64,000 nt of DNA, taken from NCBI GenBank assembly GCA_015257125.1, contig JABZKU010000006.1, positions 1 through 64,000 on the forward strand, given 5' to 3'. The number at the start of each line of letters is the position of its first letter. Position 1 is the stretch's first letter. Of this stretch, positions 1 through 11,648 are shown one piece after another. The stretch comes from Prevotellaceae bacterium (GTDB lineage: Bacteria > Bacteroidota > Bacteroidia > Bacteroidales > Bacteroidaceae). The position numbers and the translations under genes are program-made. The notes under the pieces are model-generated. The model did no database searches. It had not been told where the DNA came from and saw only the letters and a program-made list of their open reading frames with translations.

Positions 1-51
1 AGCACTGGTCTCCAAAACCAGGTGTCGGGAGTTCGAGCCTCTCTTCCCGTG
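1..51 (+). tRNA. tRNA-Trp (CCA), 3' part only
   Basis: The window opens inside a tRNA. The anticodon stem pairs 5-9 with 17-21 around a loop whose anticodon CCA lies at 12-14, reading the Trp codon UGG. The T arm pairs 27-31 with 39-43 around TTCGAGC. The 3' acceptor strand is 44-50 with discriminator G at 51, the usual base in tRNA-Trp. A full CCA end is not encoded. The tRNA lies 14 bases before secE, the usual tRNA-Trp-secE-nusG order, so it is probably cotranscribed. The D arm and 5' acceptor strand are outside the window. Confidence 0.95.
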
Positions 52-65
52 CAAAAATCGAAATT

Positions 66-251
66 ATGGATCTTATCAAGTATTGTAAGGATTCGTATTC
101 GGAATTAGTGCATAACACCACTTGGCCCAATCGCCGCGAATTGATGCATAGCGCAATTGTAGTGCTCGTTGCTTCCATTCTCATTGCAATTGTGGTTTTT
201 GCGGAAGATACACTTTTCGAGAGAATCATGAATCTTGTCTACCAACGCTAA
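66..251 (+). CDS. secE: Preprotein translocase subunit SecE
   Basis: A 61-aa SecE, the small membrane subunit that clamps SecY in the SecYEG export channel. The N-terminal amphipathic stretch carries the family motif ELxxxTWPxRxE at about residues 13-25. A single hydrophobic helix follows at about 28-46. This short one-helix form is normal outside the enteric bacteria. The gene follows tRNA-Trp and its end overlaps the longest possible nusG frame, although the true nusG start is probably 10 bases after the secE stop. The other channel subunits, secY and secG, are also in this window but in other operons. Confidence 0.95.
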   Translation: MDLIKYCKDSYSELVHNTTWPNRRELMHSAIVVLVASILIAIVVFAEDTLFERIMNLVYQR

Positions 252-261
252 TTTACTCGTT

Positions 262-801
262 ATGGCTGAAGTTGAAATGAAATGGTACGTCTTGCGTGCC
301 GTAAGTGGAAAAGAAGCCAAGGTTAAGGAGTATATTGACGCCGAAATCAAAAACGGACGTCTAGGCGGTTTTGTTTCTCAGGTATTCATCCCGACAGAGA
401 AGGTAATCACCACTCAAGGCAACAAGCGTGTCGTGAAGGAGAGGCTTTCTATGCCGGGGTATATTCTTGTAGAGGCGAAGTTGGTGGGCGAAATCGCTCA
501 CGAGTTGCGCAGTACTCCTAACTGCCTTGGTTTTCTCGGCGGAATGGAAAATCCCGTTCCCCTTCGCGATAGTGAAGTGAACCGTATCTTGGCCCAAGCC
601 GAAGACCCCGAAGAGGGTGTCGAGGTGATGGTCCCCTTCGTGCTCGGCGACGGAGTGAAGGTTATGGACGGTCCTTTCAAGGGCTTCTCCGGTCAAGTCG
701 AGTCAATCGACGAGGAGAAACAACAGGTTTCCGTCAGTGTGAAGGTCTTCGGACGCCCGCAGCCCATCACGCTTGGTTTTATGGACGTAGAGAAAGAATA
801 A
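262..801 (+). CDS. nusG: Transcription termination/antitermination protein NusG
   Basis: NusG (179 aa from this start) binds RNA polymerase, stimulates elongation and couples it to Rho and to ribosomes. The N-terminal NGN domain starts with KWYVLRAVSGKE and contains the MPGYILVE strand. The C-terminal KOW domain includes DGPFKGFSGQVESIDEEKQ. An upstream in-frame ATG at 235 would overlap secE and add nine residues not seen in relatives, so the ATG at 262 is chosen. No Shine-Dalgarno is visible, as usual in this phylum. It sits between secE and rplK in the classic order. Confidence 0.95.
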   Translation: MAEVEMKWYVLRAVSGKEAKVKEYIDAEIKNGRLGGFVSQVFIPTEKVITTQGNKRVVKERLSMPGYILVEAKLVGEIAHELRSTPNCLGFLGGMENPVPLRDSEVNRILAQAEDPEEGVEVMVPFVLGDGVKVMDGPFKGFSGQVESIDEEKQQVSVSVKVFGRPQPITLGFMDVEKE

Positions 802-874
802 ATCGGCGGTGCAGGTTACGCTACGCCACGATCTATGACGTCTCACAACTCTCAACAAAACAAGAAGAACAACA

Positions 875-1312
875 ATGGCAAAAGAAATTGCTGGACAACT
901 TAAGCTCCAAATCAAAGGTGGTGCTGCAAATCCTAGCCCTCCCGTAGGTCCCGCCCTCGGTTCTAAGGGTATCAATATCATGGATTTCTGCAAGCAGTTC
1001 AACGCCCGCACGCAGGAGAAGGCCGGTAAGGTGCTGCCCGTTGTGATCACGTATTACAACGACAAGTCTTTCACCTTCATCGTTAAGACTCCTCCCGTTG
1101 CAGTTCAGCTGCTGGAAGCTGCCAAGGTAAAGAGCGGTTCCGCCCAGCCCAACCGTAACAAGGTGGCTGAACTCACTTGGGATCAAGTGAAGACCATCGC
1201 AGAAGATAAAATGCCCGACCTCAACTGCTTCACGGTCGAGAGCGCAATGCGCCTCGTTGCCGGTACGGCTCGCAGCTTGGGTATCACCATTAAGGGAGAC
1301 TTCCCTGCTTAA
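875..1312 (+). CDS. rplK: 50S ribosomal protein L11
   Basis: L11 (145 aa) binds 23S rRNA at the GTPase-associated centre, where elongation factors act. The N-terminal domain has the conserved Pro-rich segment NPSPPVGPALGSKGINIMDF at about residues 22-41. The C-terminal rRNA-binding domain ends in RSLGITIKG. Length is normal. A 73-nt gap without a clear terminator separates it from nusG, and rplA follows after 25 nt, so it reads as part of one nusG-rplKAJL unit. Confidence 0.97.
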   Translation: MAKEIAGQLKLQIKGGAANPSPPVGPALGSKGINIMDFCKQFNARTQEKAGKVLPVVITYYNDKSFTFIVKTPPVAVQLLEAAKVKSGSAQPNRNKVAELTWDQVKTIAEDKMPDLNCFTVESAMRLVAGTARSLGITIKGDFPA

Positions 1313-1337
1313 TAGTAACACTTTCAATTTTTGAACA

Positions 1338-2042
1338 ATGAGTAAACTTACGAAGAATCAAAAGTTGGTAGCCGGAAAGATTGAAGCAGGTAAGGCTTAT
1401 TCTCTTGCAGAAGCTTGCGCTCTGGTGAAGGAAATCACCACGACCAAGTTCGACGCTTCTCTGGATATCGACGTTCGTCTCGGCGTTGACCCCCGTAAGG
1501 CCAACCAAATGGTACGCGGCGTCGTTGCCCTTCCTCACGGTACCGGTAAGTCGGTACGCGTGCTCTGCCTCTGCACTCCTGATCAGGAGGCAGCTGCTAA
1601 GGAAGCCGGCGCAGACTATGTAGGTCTCGACGAATATATCGACAAAATTAAGGGCGGCTGGACCGACATCGACGTGATCATCACGATGCCCGCTATCATG
1701 GGTAAGATCGGTGCTCTCGGCCGTGTGCTGGGTCCCCGTGGTCTCATGCCTAACCCCAAGAGCGGTACGGTAACGATGGACGTTGCCAAGGCTATTCGCG
1801 AAGTGAAGTCGGGTAAGATCGACTTCAAGGTCGACAAGGCCGGTATCGTACACGCTTCCATCGGTAAGGTGTCTTTCGACACTGAAAAGATGGCCGGTAA
1901 TGCTCGCGAGTTTGTGAACGCTATCATCAAGCTCAAGCCTGCTGCCGCTAAGGGTACCTATATCAAGAGTATTTATCTTTCTTCCACAATGAGCAAGGGT
2001 GTCAAAGTTGATCCCAAAGCCATCGAAGAAGCTGCAAAATAA
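1338..2042 (+). CDS. rplA: 50S ribosomal protein L1
   Basis: L1 (234 aa) forms the mobile L1 stalk of the large subunit and helps release deacylated tRNA. In other bacteria it also represses its own rplK-rplA mRNA. The signature GRVLGPRGLMPNPKSGTVT is at about residues 128-146. Length and composition are typical. It is followed after only 12 nt by rplJ, which implies tight cotranscription. Confidence 0.97.
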   Translation: MSKLTKNQKLVAGKIEAGKAYSLAEACALVKEITTTKFDASLDIDVRLGVDPRKANQMVRGVVALPHGTGKSVRVLCLCTPDQEAAAKEAGADYVGLDEYIDKIKGGWTDIDVIITMPAIMGKIGALGRVLGPRGLMPNPKSGTVTMDVAKAIREVKSGKIDFKVDKAGIVHASIGKVSFDTEKMAGNAREFVNAIIKLKPAAAKGTYIKSIYLSSTMSKGVKVDPKAIEEAAK

Positions 2043-2054
2043 CAGATTATCATC

Positions 2055-2576
2055 ATGAGAAAGGAAGATAAAGCCCTCATCATCGAACGACTCGGTGAAC
2101 AACTGAAAGAATACGCACACTTCTACCTCGTTGACGTGACCGGTTTGAACGCAGCCAAGACGAGCGATCTTCGTCGCCAGTGCTTCAAGAGCGGCATCAA
2201 GATGGTAGTGGTGAAGAACACGCTCCTCGAGAAGGCTTTCGACGCTGCCGAAACGGATTACAGCGCATTCGGTGCTGTGCTGAAAGGCACTACGGCTGTC
2301 CTCTTCAGTGACGTGGCCAACGCTCCCGCGAAGTTGGTGAAAGAAGCCGGCAAGGACACGGGTATTCCCGCTCTCAAGGCTGCTTACGCTGAAGAAGGAG
2401 TGTACGTAGGTGCTGAACACCTCGACACGCTCTGCGCAATCAAGAGCAAGGCAGAAGTCCTCGCAGACGTTGTGGCATTGCTGCAAAGCCCCGCGAAGAA
2501 CGTTATCTCTGCTCTCTCGAGTGCAGGTCAGACCGTTCACGGCGTCCTCAAGACGCTCGGCGAACGTCCCGAATAA
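2055..2576 (+). CDS. rplJ: 50S ribosomal protein L10
   Basis: L10 (173 aa) anchors the L7/L12 dimers to the large subunit base of the factor-binding stalk. The N-terminal rRNA-binding domain contains the conserved LRxxCFKSGIKMVVVKNTL segment at about residues 39-57. The C-terminal helix that binds L12 is at about 145-170. It sits 12 nt after rplA. The long leader that carries L10 autoregulation in enteric bacteria is not present directly upstream, so control may differ. Confidence 0.96.
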   Translation: MRKEDKALIIERLGEQLKEYAHFYLVDVTGLNAAKTSDLRRQCFKSGIKMVVVKNTLLEKAFDAAETDYSAFGAVLKGTTAVLFSDVANAPAKLVKEAGKDTGIPALKAAYAEEGVYVGAEHLDTLCAIKSKAEVLADVVALLQSPAKNVISALSSAGQTVHGVLKTLGERPE

Positions 2577-2668
2577 TTCGCGCTTGCCGCCAACGGCGGT
2601 ATTCATTTCACTCTGCCCGCATGGGCAACCCCTCCAAGCATACAACAAACAAATAAATAACTACTACA

Positions 2669-3043
2669 ATGGCAGACATCAAAGCAATTGCAGAAGAACT
2701 CGTAAATCTTACTGTAAAAGAAGTAAACGAACTCGCAACCATCCTCAAGGAAGAATACGGCATCGAACCCGCAGCTGCAGCTGTGGCAGTAGCCGGTCCC
2801 GCAGCCGGCGGTGCAGCCGCTGCTGAGGAGAAGACCTCTTTCGACGTTGTCCTCAAGAGCGCAGGCGCAGCTAAGCTCCAGGTCGTTAAGGCCGTGAAGG
2901 AAGCTTGCGGTCTCGGCCTCAAGGAAGCTAAGGAAATCGTTGACGGCGCTCCCGCTAAGGTGAAGGAAGGCGTTGGCAAGGAAGAAGCTGAAGCCCTCAA
3001 GAAGGCCCTCGAAGAAGCTGGTGCTGAAGTAGAGCTCGCTTAA
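2669..3043 (+). CDS. rplL: 50S ribosomal protein L7/L12
   Basis: L7/L12 (124 aa) is the multicopy stalk protein that recruits translation factors. It has the N-terminal dimerisation domain, the Ala/Gly-rich hinge at about residues 36-52 and the globular C-terminal domain with TSFDVVLKSAG and GLGLKEAKEIVDGAP. A 92-nt spacer with two short hairpins (GCCGCC/GGCGG near 2588-2600 and TGCCC/GGGCA near 2617-2632) separates it from rplJ. The spacer might adjust the higher L12 yield, but that is inference. A strong hairpin-T tract follows the stop. Confidence 0.97.
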   Translation: MADIKAIAEELVNLTVKEVNELATILKEEYGIEPAAAAVAVAGPAAGGAAAAEEKTSFDVVLKSAGAAKLQVVKAVKEACGLGLKEAKEIVDGAPAKVKEGVGKEEAEALKKALEEAGAEVELA

Positions 3044-3077
3044 TTCGACTCCCACACTCCCCGTTTCGACGGGGCAC

Positions 3078-3115
3078 GGTTAAGAATCCTCTGGTAGAGG
3101 GTTCTTAACCTTTTT
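3078..3115 (+). terminator. Hairpin terminator or attenuator between rplL and rpoB
   Basis: A 15-bp stem (3078-3092 with 3096-3110, one T-G wobble) with a 3-base loop is followed by five T residues. It has the form of an intrinsic terminator. Because rpoB and rpoC follow with no visible standard promoter, it probably works as a partial attenuator that lowers polymerase-subunit transcription relative to ribosomal proteins. Confidence 0.85.
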
Positions 3116-3125
3116 GCGTCTATGT

Positions 3126-3156
3126 GCGAAGAAACGCCCTTGTGGCGCTTCTTCGC
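3126..3156 (+). other. Second stem-loop in the rplL-rpoB spacer
   Basis: A 13-base arm (3126-3138) pairs with 3144-3156 with a single A/C mismatch and a loop of five bases. There is no T tract. It lies 10 bases after the rplL terminator and 85 bases before rpoB. In E. coli the same spacer holds an attenuator followed by an RNase III processing hairpin, so a processing site is a reasonable guess. Confidence 0.6.
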
Positions 3157-3241
3157 CCTGCCGCGAAACACCGGGTTCGGCGCGATTGGGTTCGCTCCGA
3201 GTCACTCTGTATAAAATCAATTCGTAATAAACGATTTTCGA

Positions 3242-6200
3242 ATGTCCCAAGTAATTAACAATCGAGTCAATTTCGCTTCGGTACACAATCCGATGCCTTA
3301 TCCTGACTTCCTTGACGTGCAGTTGAAATCCTTCCGGGAATTTCTCCAACTGGACACTCCTTATGAGTTGCGTAAGAACGATGGTCTTTTCAAGGTCTTT
3401 GCCGAGAATTTCCCCATCGCTGATACGCGCAACAACTTCGTTCTCGAATTCCTCGACTATTATATCGAAGCTCCTCGCTATAGTATCGACGAATGCTTGG
3501 AACGTGGTTTGACTTACAGTGTCCCCTTGCGCGCCAAGTTGAAACTCTTCTGCACCGACCCCGATCACGAAGAATTTGAAACCTCGGAGCAGAGTGTGTT
3601 CTTGGGCATGATTCCTTACATGACCGACAACGGCACCTTTATCATCAATGGTGCTGAGCGCGTTGTGGTTTCGCAGTTGCACCGTTCGCCCGGTGTTTTC
3701 TTCGGCTCGAGCGTGCACGCCAACGGTTCGCAGTTGTACAGTGCGCGTATCATTCCTTTCAAGGGAAGCTGGATTGAATTTGCAACGGACATCAACAGTG
3801 TCATGTATGCCTACATCGATCGTAAGAAGAAGTTGCCCGTCACCACGTTGTTGCGCGCCATCGGTTACGAAAGCGATAAAGACATTCTCCAATTGTTCGG
3901 TTTGGCCGAAGAGGTGAAGGTCAACAAAACCAACCTGAAGAAGGCCATCGGTCGCAAACTCGCCGGTCGCGTGACAAAGTCGCGCACGGAAGACTTTGTG
4001 GACGAAGCAACGGGTGAAGTAACGTCGATCGAACGTAGCGAAATTCTTTTCGAACGCGAAACGGTTCTCGACGAAGACAACATTCTCGAGATCATCGAGA
4101 GCGGCGCTTCGACGGTGCTCCTCCACCACGAGGAAGCCGGCAATACCGATTACTCGATCATCTTCAACACGTTCAACAAGGACCGTACAAACTCCGAACG
4201 TGAGGCGGTGATTGAAATCTACCGTCAACTTCGTAATGCAGAACCCGCCGATGATGCGAGTGCGCGCGAAGTGATCAACAACCTTTTCTTCTCCGACAAG
4301 CGTTATGATCTCGGAGAAGTGGGTCGTTATCGTATCAATAAGAAATTGGGTCTCGATACCTCGTTTGATGTGCGCGTACTCACGCGTGAAGACATCATCG
4401 CGATCATCAAGTACCTCATCGAACTCATCAACTCGAAGGCGTCGGTCGACGATATCGACCACCTTTCGAACCGCCGAGTGCGCACAGTGGGCGAGCAGCT
4501 CTCCAACCAGTTCTCGATTGGTTTGGCACGTATGAGCCGTACGATCCGCGAACGCATGAATGTGCGCGATAACGAAGTGTTCACGCCGACCGACCTGATC
4601 AACGCGAAGACCATTTCGAGTGTGATCAACTCGTTCTTCGGTACGAATGCACTTTCGCAGTTCATGGACCAGACCAACCCGCTGGCCGAAGTTACGCACA
4701 AGCGTCGTCTTTCGGCACTTGGCCCCGGTGGTCTTTCGCGTGAGCGTGCCGGTTTCGAGGTGCGCGACGTACACTACACGCACTACGGTCGTCTTTGCCC
4801 GATTGAAAGCCCGGAAGGACCGAACATCGGTCTGATCTCTTCGCTCTGCGTTTATGCGAAAATCAATGATCTCGGATTCATCGAGACTCCCTATCGCGTG
4901 ATCAAGAACAGCGGCGAGAAAGACGAAGAAGGCAACGACATTTACAAGGCGAACCTCAACAACGATGAGGTGGTTTACCTCAGCGCCGAAGAGGAAGAAG
5001 GCAAAATCATCGGTCAGGGTAACGCTCCGCTTCATCCCGACGGTACCTTCATTCGCAAGAACGTGAAGAGCCGTCAGGATGCAGACTATCCTGTAGTTGC
5101 TCCCGGTGAAGTTGAACTCATGGACGTGGCACCTCAGCAGATTGCCTCGATCGCTGCAGCGCTCATCCCCTTCCTCGAACACGACGATGCTCACCGCGCA
5201 CTCATGGGATCGAACATGATGCGCCAGGCCGTGCCGCTCATCCACTCCGAATCTCCGATTGTCGGAACGGGTATTGAAAAGCAGGTCTGCGAAAACAGCC
5301 GCACAATGATCACGGCAGAGCGCGACGGTGTGATCGATTTCGTAGACGCTACGAAGATTGTCATCACCTACGATCGCACGGAAGACGAAGAATATTGCGC
5401 GTTCGACTCCTCGACCATTACCTATAATATTCCCAAGTTCCGTCGTACGAACCAAAACATGACCATCGACTTGCGTCCCATCTGCGAAAAGGGACAGCGC
5501 GTCAAGGCCGGTGACATCCTCACCGAAGGTTATGCAACGGAAGACGGCGAACTCGCACTCGGTCGCAATCTCCTGGTGGCATACATGCCTTGGAAGGGTT
5601 ACAACTACGAGGACGCCATCGTGCTTAACGAACGCATGGTGCGCGAAGACATCCTCACTTCGGTACACGTCGACGAGTATTCACTCGAAGTGCGTGAAAC
5701 GAAGCGCGGTATGGAAGTGCTCACCAACGACATCCCCAACGTTTCTGAAGAAGCAACGAAGGATCTCGACGAAAACGGTATCGTTCGTGTCGGTGCGCGC
5801 ATCGTTCCCGGCGATATCCTGATCGGTAAGATCACCCCGAAGGGAGAAAGCGATCCCTCGCCCGAAGAAAAACTCCTGCGTGCCATCTTCGGCGATAAGG
5901 CCGGCGATGTGAAAGACGCCTCGCTCAAAGCCAACCCCTCGTTGGCCGGTGTGGTCATCAACAAGCGCCTCTTCAGCCGTGTGCACAAAGTGTCGCGTGC
6001 CGAAAAAGCCGCCGACAAGGTGAAACTCCAGAAGATCGAAGACGACTTCACCAAGGAAACCACCGCCCTCCTCAACATCGCCGTTGAGAAGTTGGTCGCT
6101 CTCACGAAGGGACACAGCTGTCTCGGCGTGAAGGACAACATGGGTGCCGAAGTCATCGCCAAGGGCGCCATCATCTCTGAGTCGCTCTTGAAGACGCTCG

Positions 6201-7087
6201 ACTTCACCTCTGTCGAACTCGACAACTGGACGGGTGATGCCCGCATCGATCGCATGATTCGCGATTTGGTCATCAACTATCTCCACAAGTACAACGAGAT
6301 GGATGCCGTTCGCAGCCGTAAGAAGTACGCCATCAACATCGGTGACGAACTCCCCAGCGGTATCATCCAGATGGCCAAAGTCTACATCGCCAAGAAGCGC
6401 AAGATCGGCGTCGGCGATAAGATGGCAGGTCGCCACGGTAACAAGGGTATCGTGTCGAAGATCGTCCGTCAGGAAGATATGCCGTTCTTGGCCGATGGTA
6501 CCCCCGTAGACATCGTCCTCAACCCCCTCGGTGTACCTTCGCGTATGAACATCGGTCAGGTGTTCGAAGCCGTGCTCGGTTACGCCGGTAAGAAACTCGG
6601 TGTGAAGTTCGCCACCCCCATTTTCGACGGTGCCCACCTCGAAGATCTCTGCGAATGGACAGACAAGGCCGGCCTTCCCCGCTACTGCGCCACGCAGCTC
6701 TACGATGGTGCGACGGGCGAACGCTTCGACCAAAAGGCAACGGTGGGTGTGACCTACATGCTCAAGCTCGGCCACATGGTCGAAGACAAGATGCACGCCC
6801 GTTCCATCGGACCGTACTCTCTCATCACGCAACAGCCCCTCGGTGGTAAGGCCAACTTCGGTGGTCAGCGTTTCGGAGAGATGGAGGTCTGGGCGATCGA
6901 AGCCTTCGGTGCCAGCCACGTCCTCCAAGAAATTCTCACCATCAAGTCCGACGATGTCACCGGCCGTTCCAAAGCTTACGAAGCCATTGTCAAAGGCGAT
7001 CCCATGCCCACTCCCGGCATCCCCGAATCGCTCAATGTGCTCCTCCACGAGCTCCGCGGTCTCGGTCTCAGCATCACCCTCGACTAA
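3242..7087 (+). CDS. rpoB: DNA-directed RNA polymerase subunit beta
   Basis: The beta subunit (1281 aa) forms one pincer of RNA polymerase and half of the active site. The rifampicin-binding region reads SQFMDQTNPL at residues 472-481, then THKRR and SALGPGG, with D476, H486 and S491 matching the E. coli D516, H526 and S531 of sensitive enzymes. Further marks are CPIESPEGPNIGLI, the GDKMAGRHGNKG segment near the catalytic centre and the C-terminal GGKANFGGQRFGEMEVWA clamp contact. Length is typical of Bacteroidota. rpoC follows after 35 nt. A long open frame on the opposite strand is a coding shadow. Confidence 0.98.
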   Translation: MSQVINNRVNFASVHNPMPYPDFLDVQLKSFREFLQLDTPYELRKNDGLFKVFAENFPIADTRNNFVLEFLDYYIEAPRYSIDECLERGLTYSVPLRAKLKLFCTDPDHEEFETSEQSVFLGMIPYMTDNGTFIINGAERVVVSQLHRSPGVFFGSSVHANGSQLYSARIIPFKGSWIEFATDINSVMYAYIDRKKKLPVTTLLRAIGYESDKDILQLFGLAEEVKVNKTNLKKAIGRKLAGRVTKSRTEDFVDEATGEVTSIERSEILFERETVLDEDNILEIIESGASTVLLHHEEAGNTDYSIIFNTFNKDRTNSEREAVIEIYRQLRNAEPADDASAREVINNLFFSDKRYDLGEVGRYRINKKLGLDTSFDVRVLTREDIIAIIKYLIELINSKASVDDIDHLSNRRVRTVGEQLSNQFSIGLARMSRTIRERMNVRDNEVFTPTDLINAKTISSVINSFFGTNALSQFMDQTNPLAEVTHKRRLSALGPGGLSRERAGFEVRDVHYTHYGRLCPIESPEGPNIGLISSLCVYAKINDLGFIETPYRVIKNSGEKDEEGNDIYKANLNNDEVVYLSAEEEEGKIIGQGNAPLHPDGTFIRKNVKSRQDADYPVVAPGEVELMDVAPQQIASIAAALIPFLEHDDAHRALMGSNMMRQAVPLIHSESPIVGTGIEKQVCENSRTMITAERDGVIDFVDATKIVITYDRTEDEEYCAFDSSTITYNIPKFRRTNQNMTIDLRPICEKGQRVKAGDILTEGYATEDGELALGRNLLVAYMPWKGYNYEDAIVLNERMVREDILTSVHVDEYSLEVRETKRGMEVLTNDIPNVSEEATKDLDENGIVRVGARIVPGDILIGKITPKGESDPSPEEKLLRAIFGDKAGDVKDASLKANPSLAGVVINKRLFSRVHKVSRAEKAADKVKLQKIEDDFTKETTALLNIAVEKLVALTKGHSCLGVKDNMGAEVIAKGAIISESLLKTLDFTSVELDNWTGDARIDRMIRDLVINYLHKYNEMDAVRSRKKYAINIGDELPSGIIQMAKVYIAKKRKIGVGDKMAGRHGNKGIVSKIVRQEDMPFLADGTPVDIVLNPLGVPSRMNIGQVFEAVLGYAGKKLGVKFATPIFDGAHLEDLCEWTDKAGLPRYCATQLYDGATGERFDQKATVGVTYMLKLGHMVEDKMHARSIGPYSLITQQPLGGKANFGGQRFGEMEVWAIEAFGASHVLQEILTIKSDDVTGRSKAYEAIVKGDPMPTPGIPESLNVLLHELRGLGLSITLD

Positions 7088-7122
7088 TCGCGAATCTTTC
7101 TCATACACAATACATATAGGTT

Positions 7123-11382
<4,260 letters not shown>

Positions 11383-11417
11383 TCCACGCTGCTCAACGCA
11401 GCATCACCTCTTCCTAA

Positions 11418-11451
11418 AGCCCCCGTCACCTTTTGGTGGCGGGGGCTTTTT
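11418..11451 (+). terminator. Rho-independent terminator after rpoC
   Basis: A 13-bp stem (11418-11430 with 11435-11447) rich in G-C pairs, with a TTTT loop, is followed by a T run. It closes the secE-to-rpoC transcription unit and isolates it from the inserted genes. Confidence 0.93.
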
Positions 11452-11552
11452 GTGTAGGAGACAATGAGCGGTGACGAAAGCCCATATTTATCGACGATTT
11501 TTGGGCAGGATGTGCATTTATTTTAGTTTTGAGTAAAAAAACTCCCCACTTT

Positions 11553-11584
11553 TTTGGTCGGCGCCAAAACTCCTTGTATATTTG
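11553..11584 (+). promoter_or_regulatory. Bacteroidota promoter for the 727-aa secreted protein
   Basis: The -7 box TATATTTG is at 11577-11584 and the -33 TTTG at 11553-11556, with 20 bases between them, matching the TTG-N19/20-TAnnTTTG pattern of the phylum. It predicts a transcript start about 60 bases before the chosen ATG and lies inside the longest open frame, so it rules out the upstream start of that frame. Confidence 0.8.
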
Positions 11585-11648
11585 CAAACGAGGAGAGGTT
11601 TGTTTACATCTGTCCTCTGTCATGTCTACAATACTTAAAAACTTACAT

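Noticed and set aside
4654..4716. Possible rifampicin-resistance change in rpoB
   Set aside because: D476, H486 and S491 are the residues found in sensitive enzymes.
3080..5668. Open frame of 862 codons on the minus strand opposite rpoB
   Set aside because: It runs antisense to a highly conserved gene and has no family motif. It arises because sense codons that would place stops in this frame are rare in G-C-richer, biased genes.
11529..11648. N-terminal extension of the 727-aa protein
   Set aside because: The promoter and leader lie inside it; the signal peptide begins at 11649.
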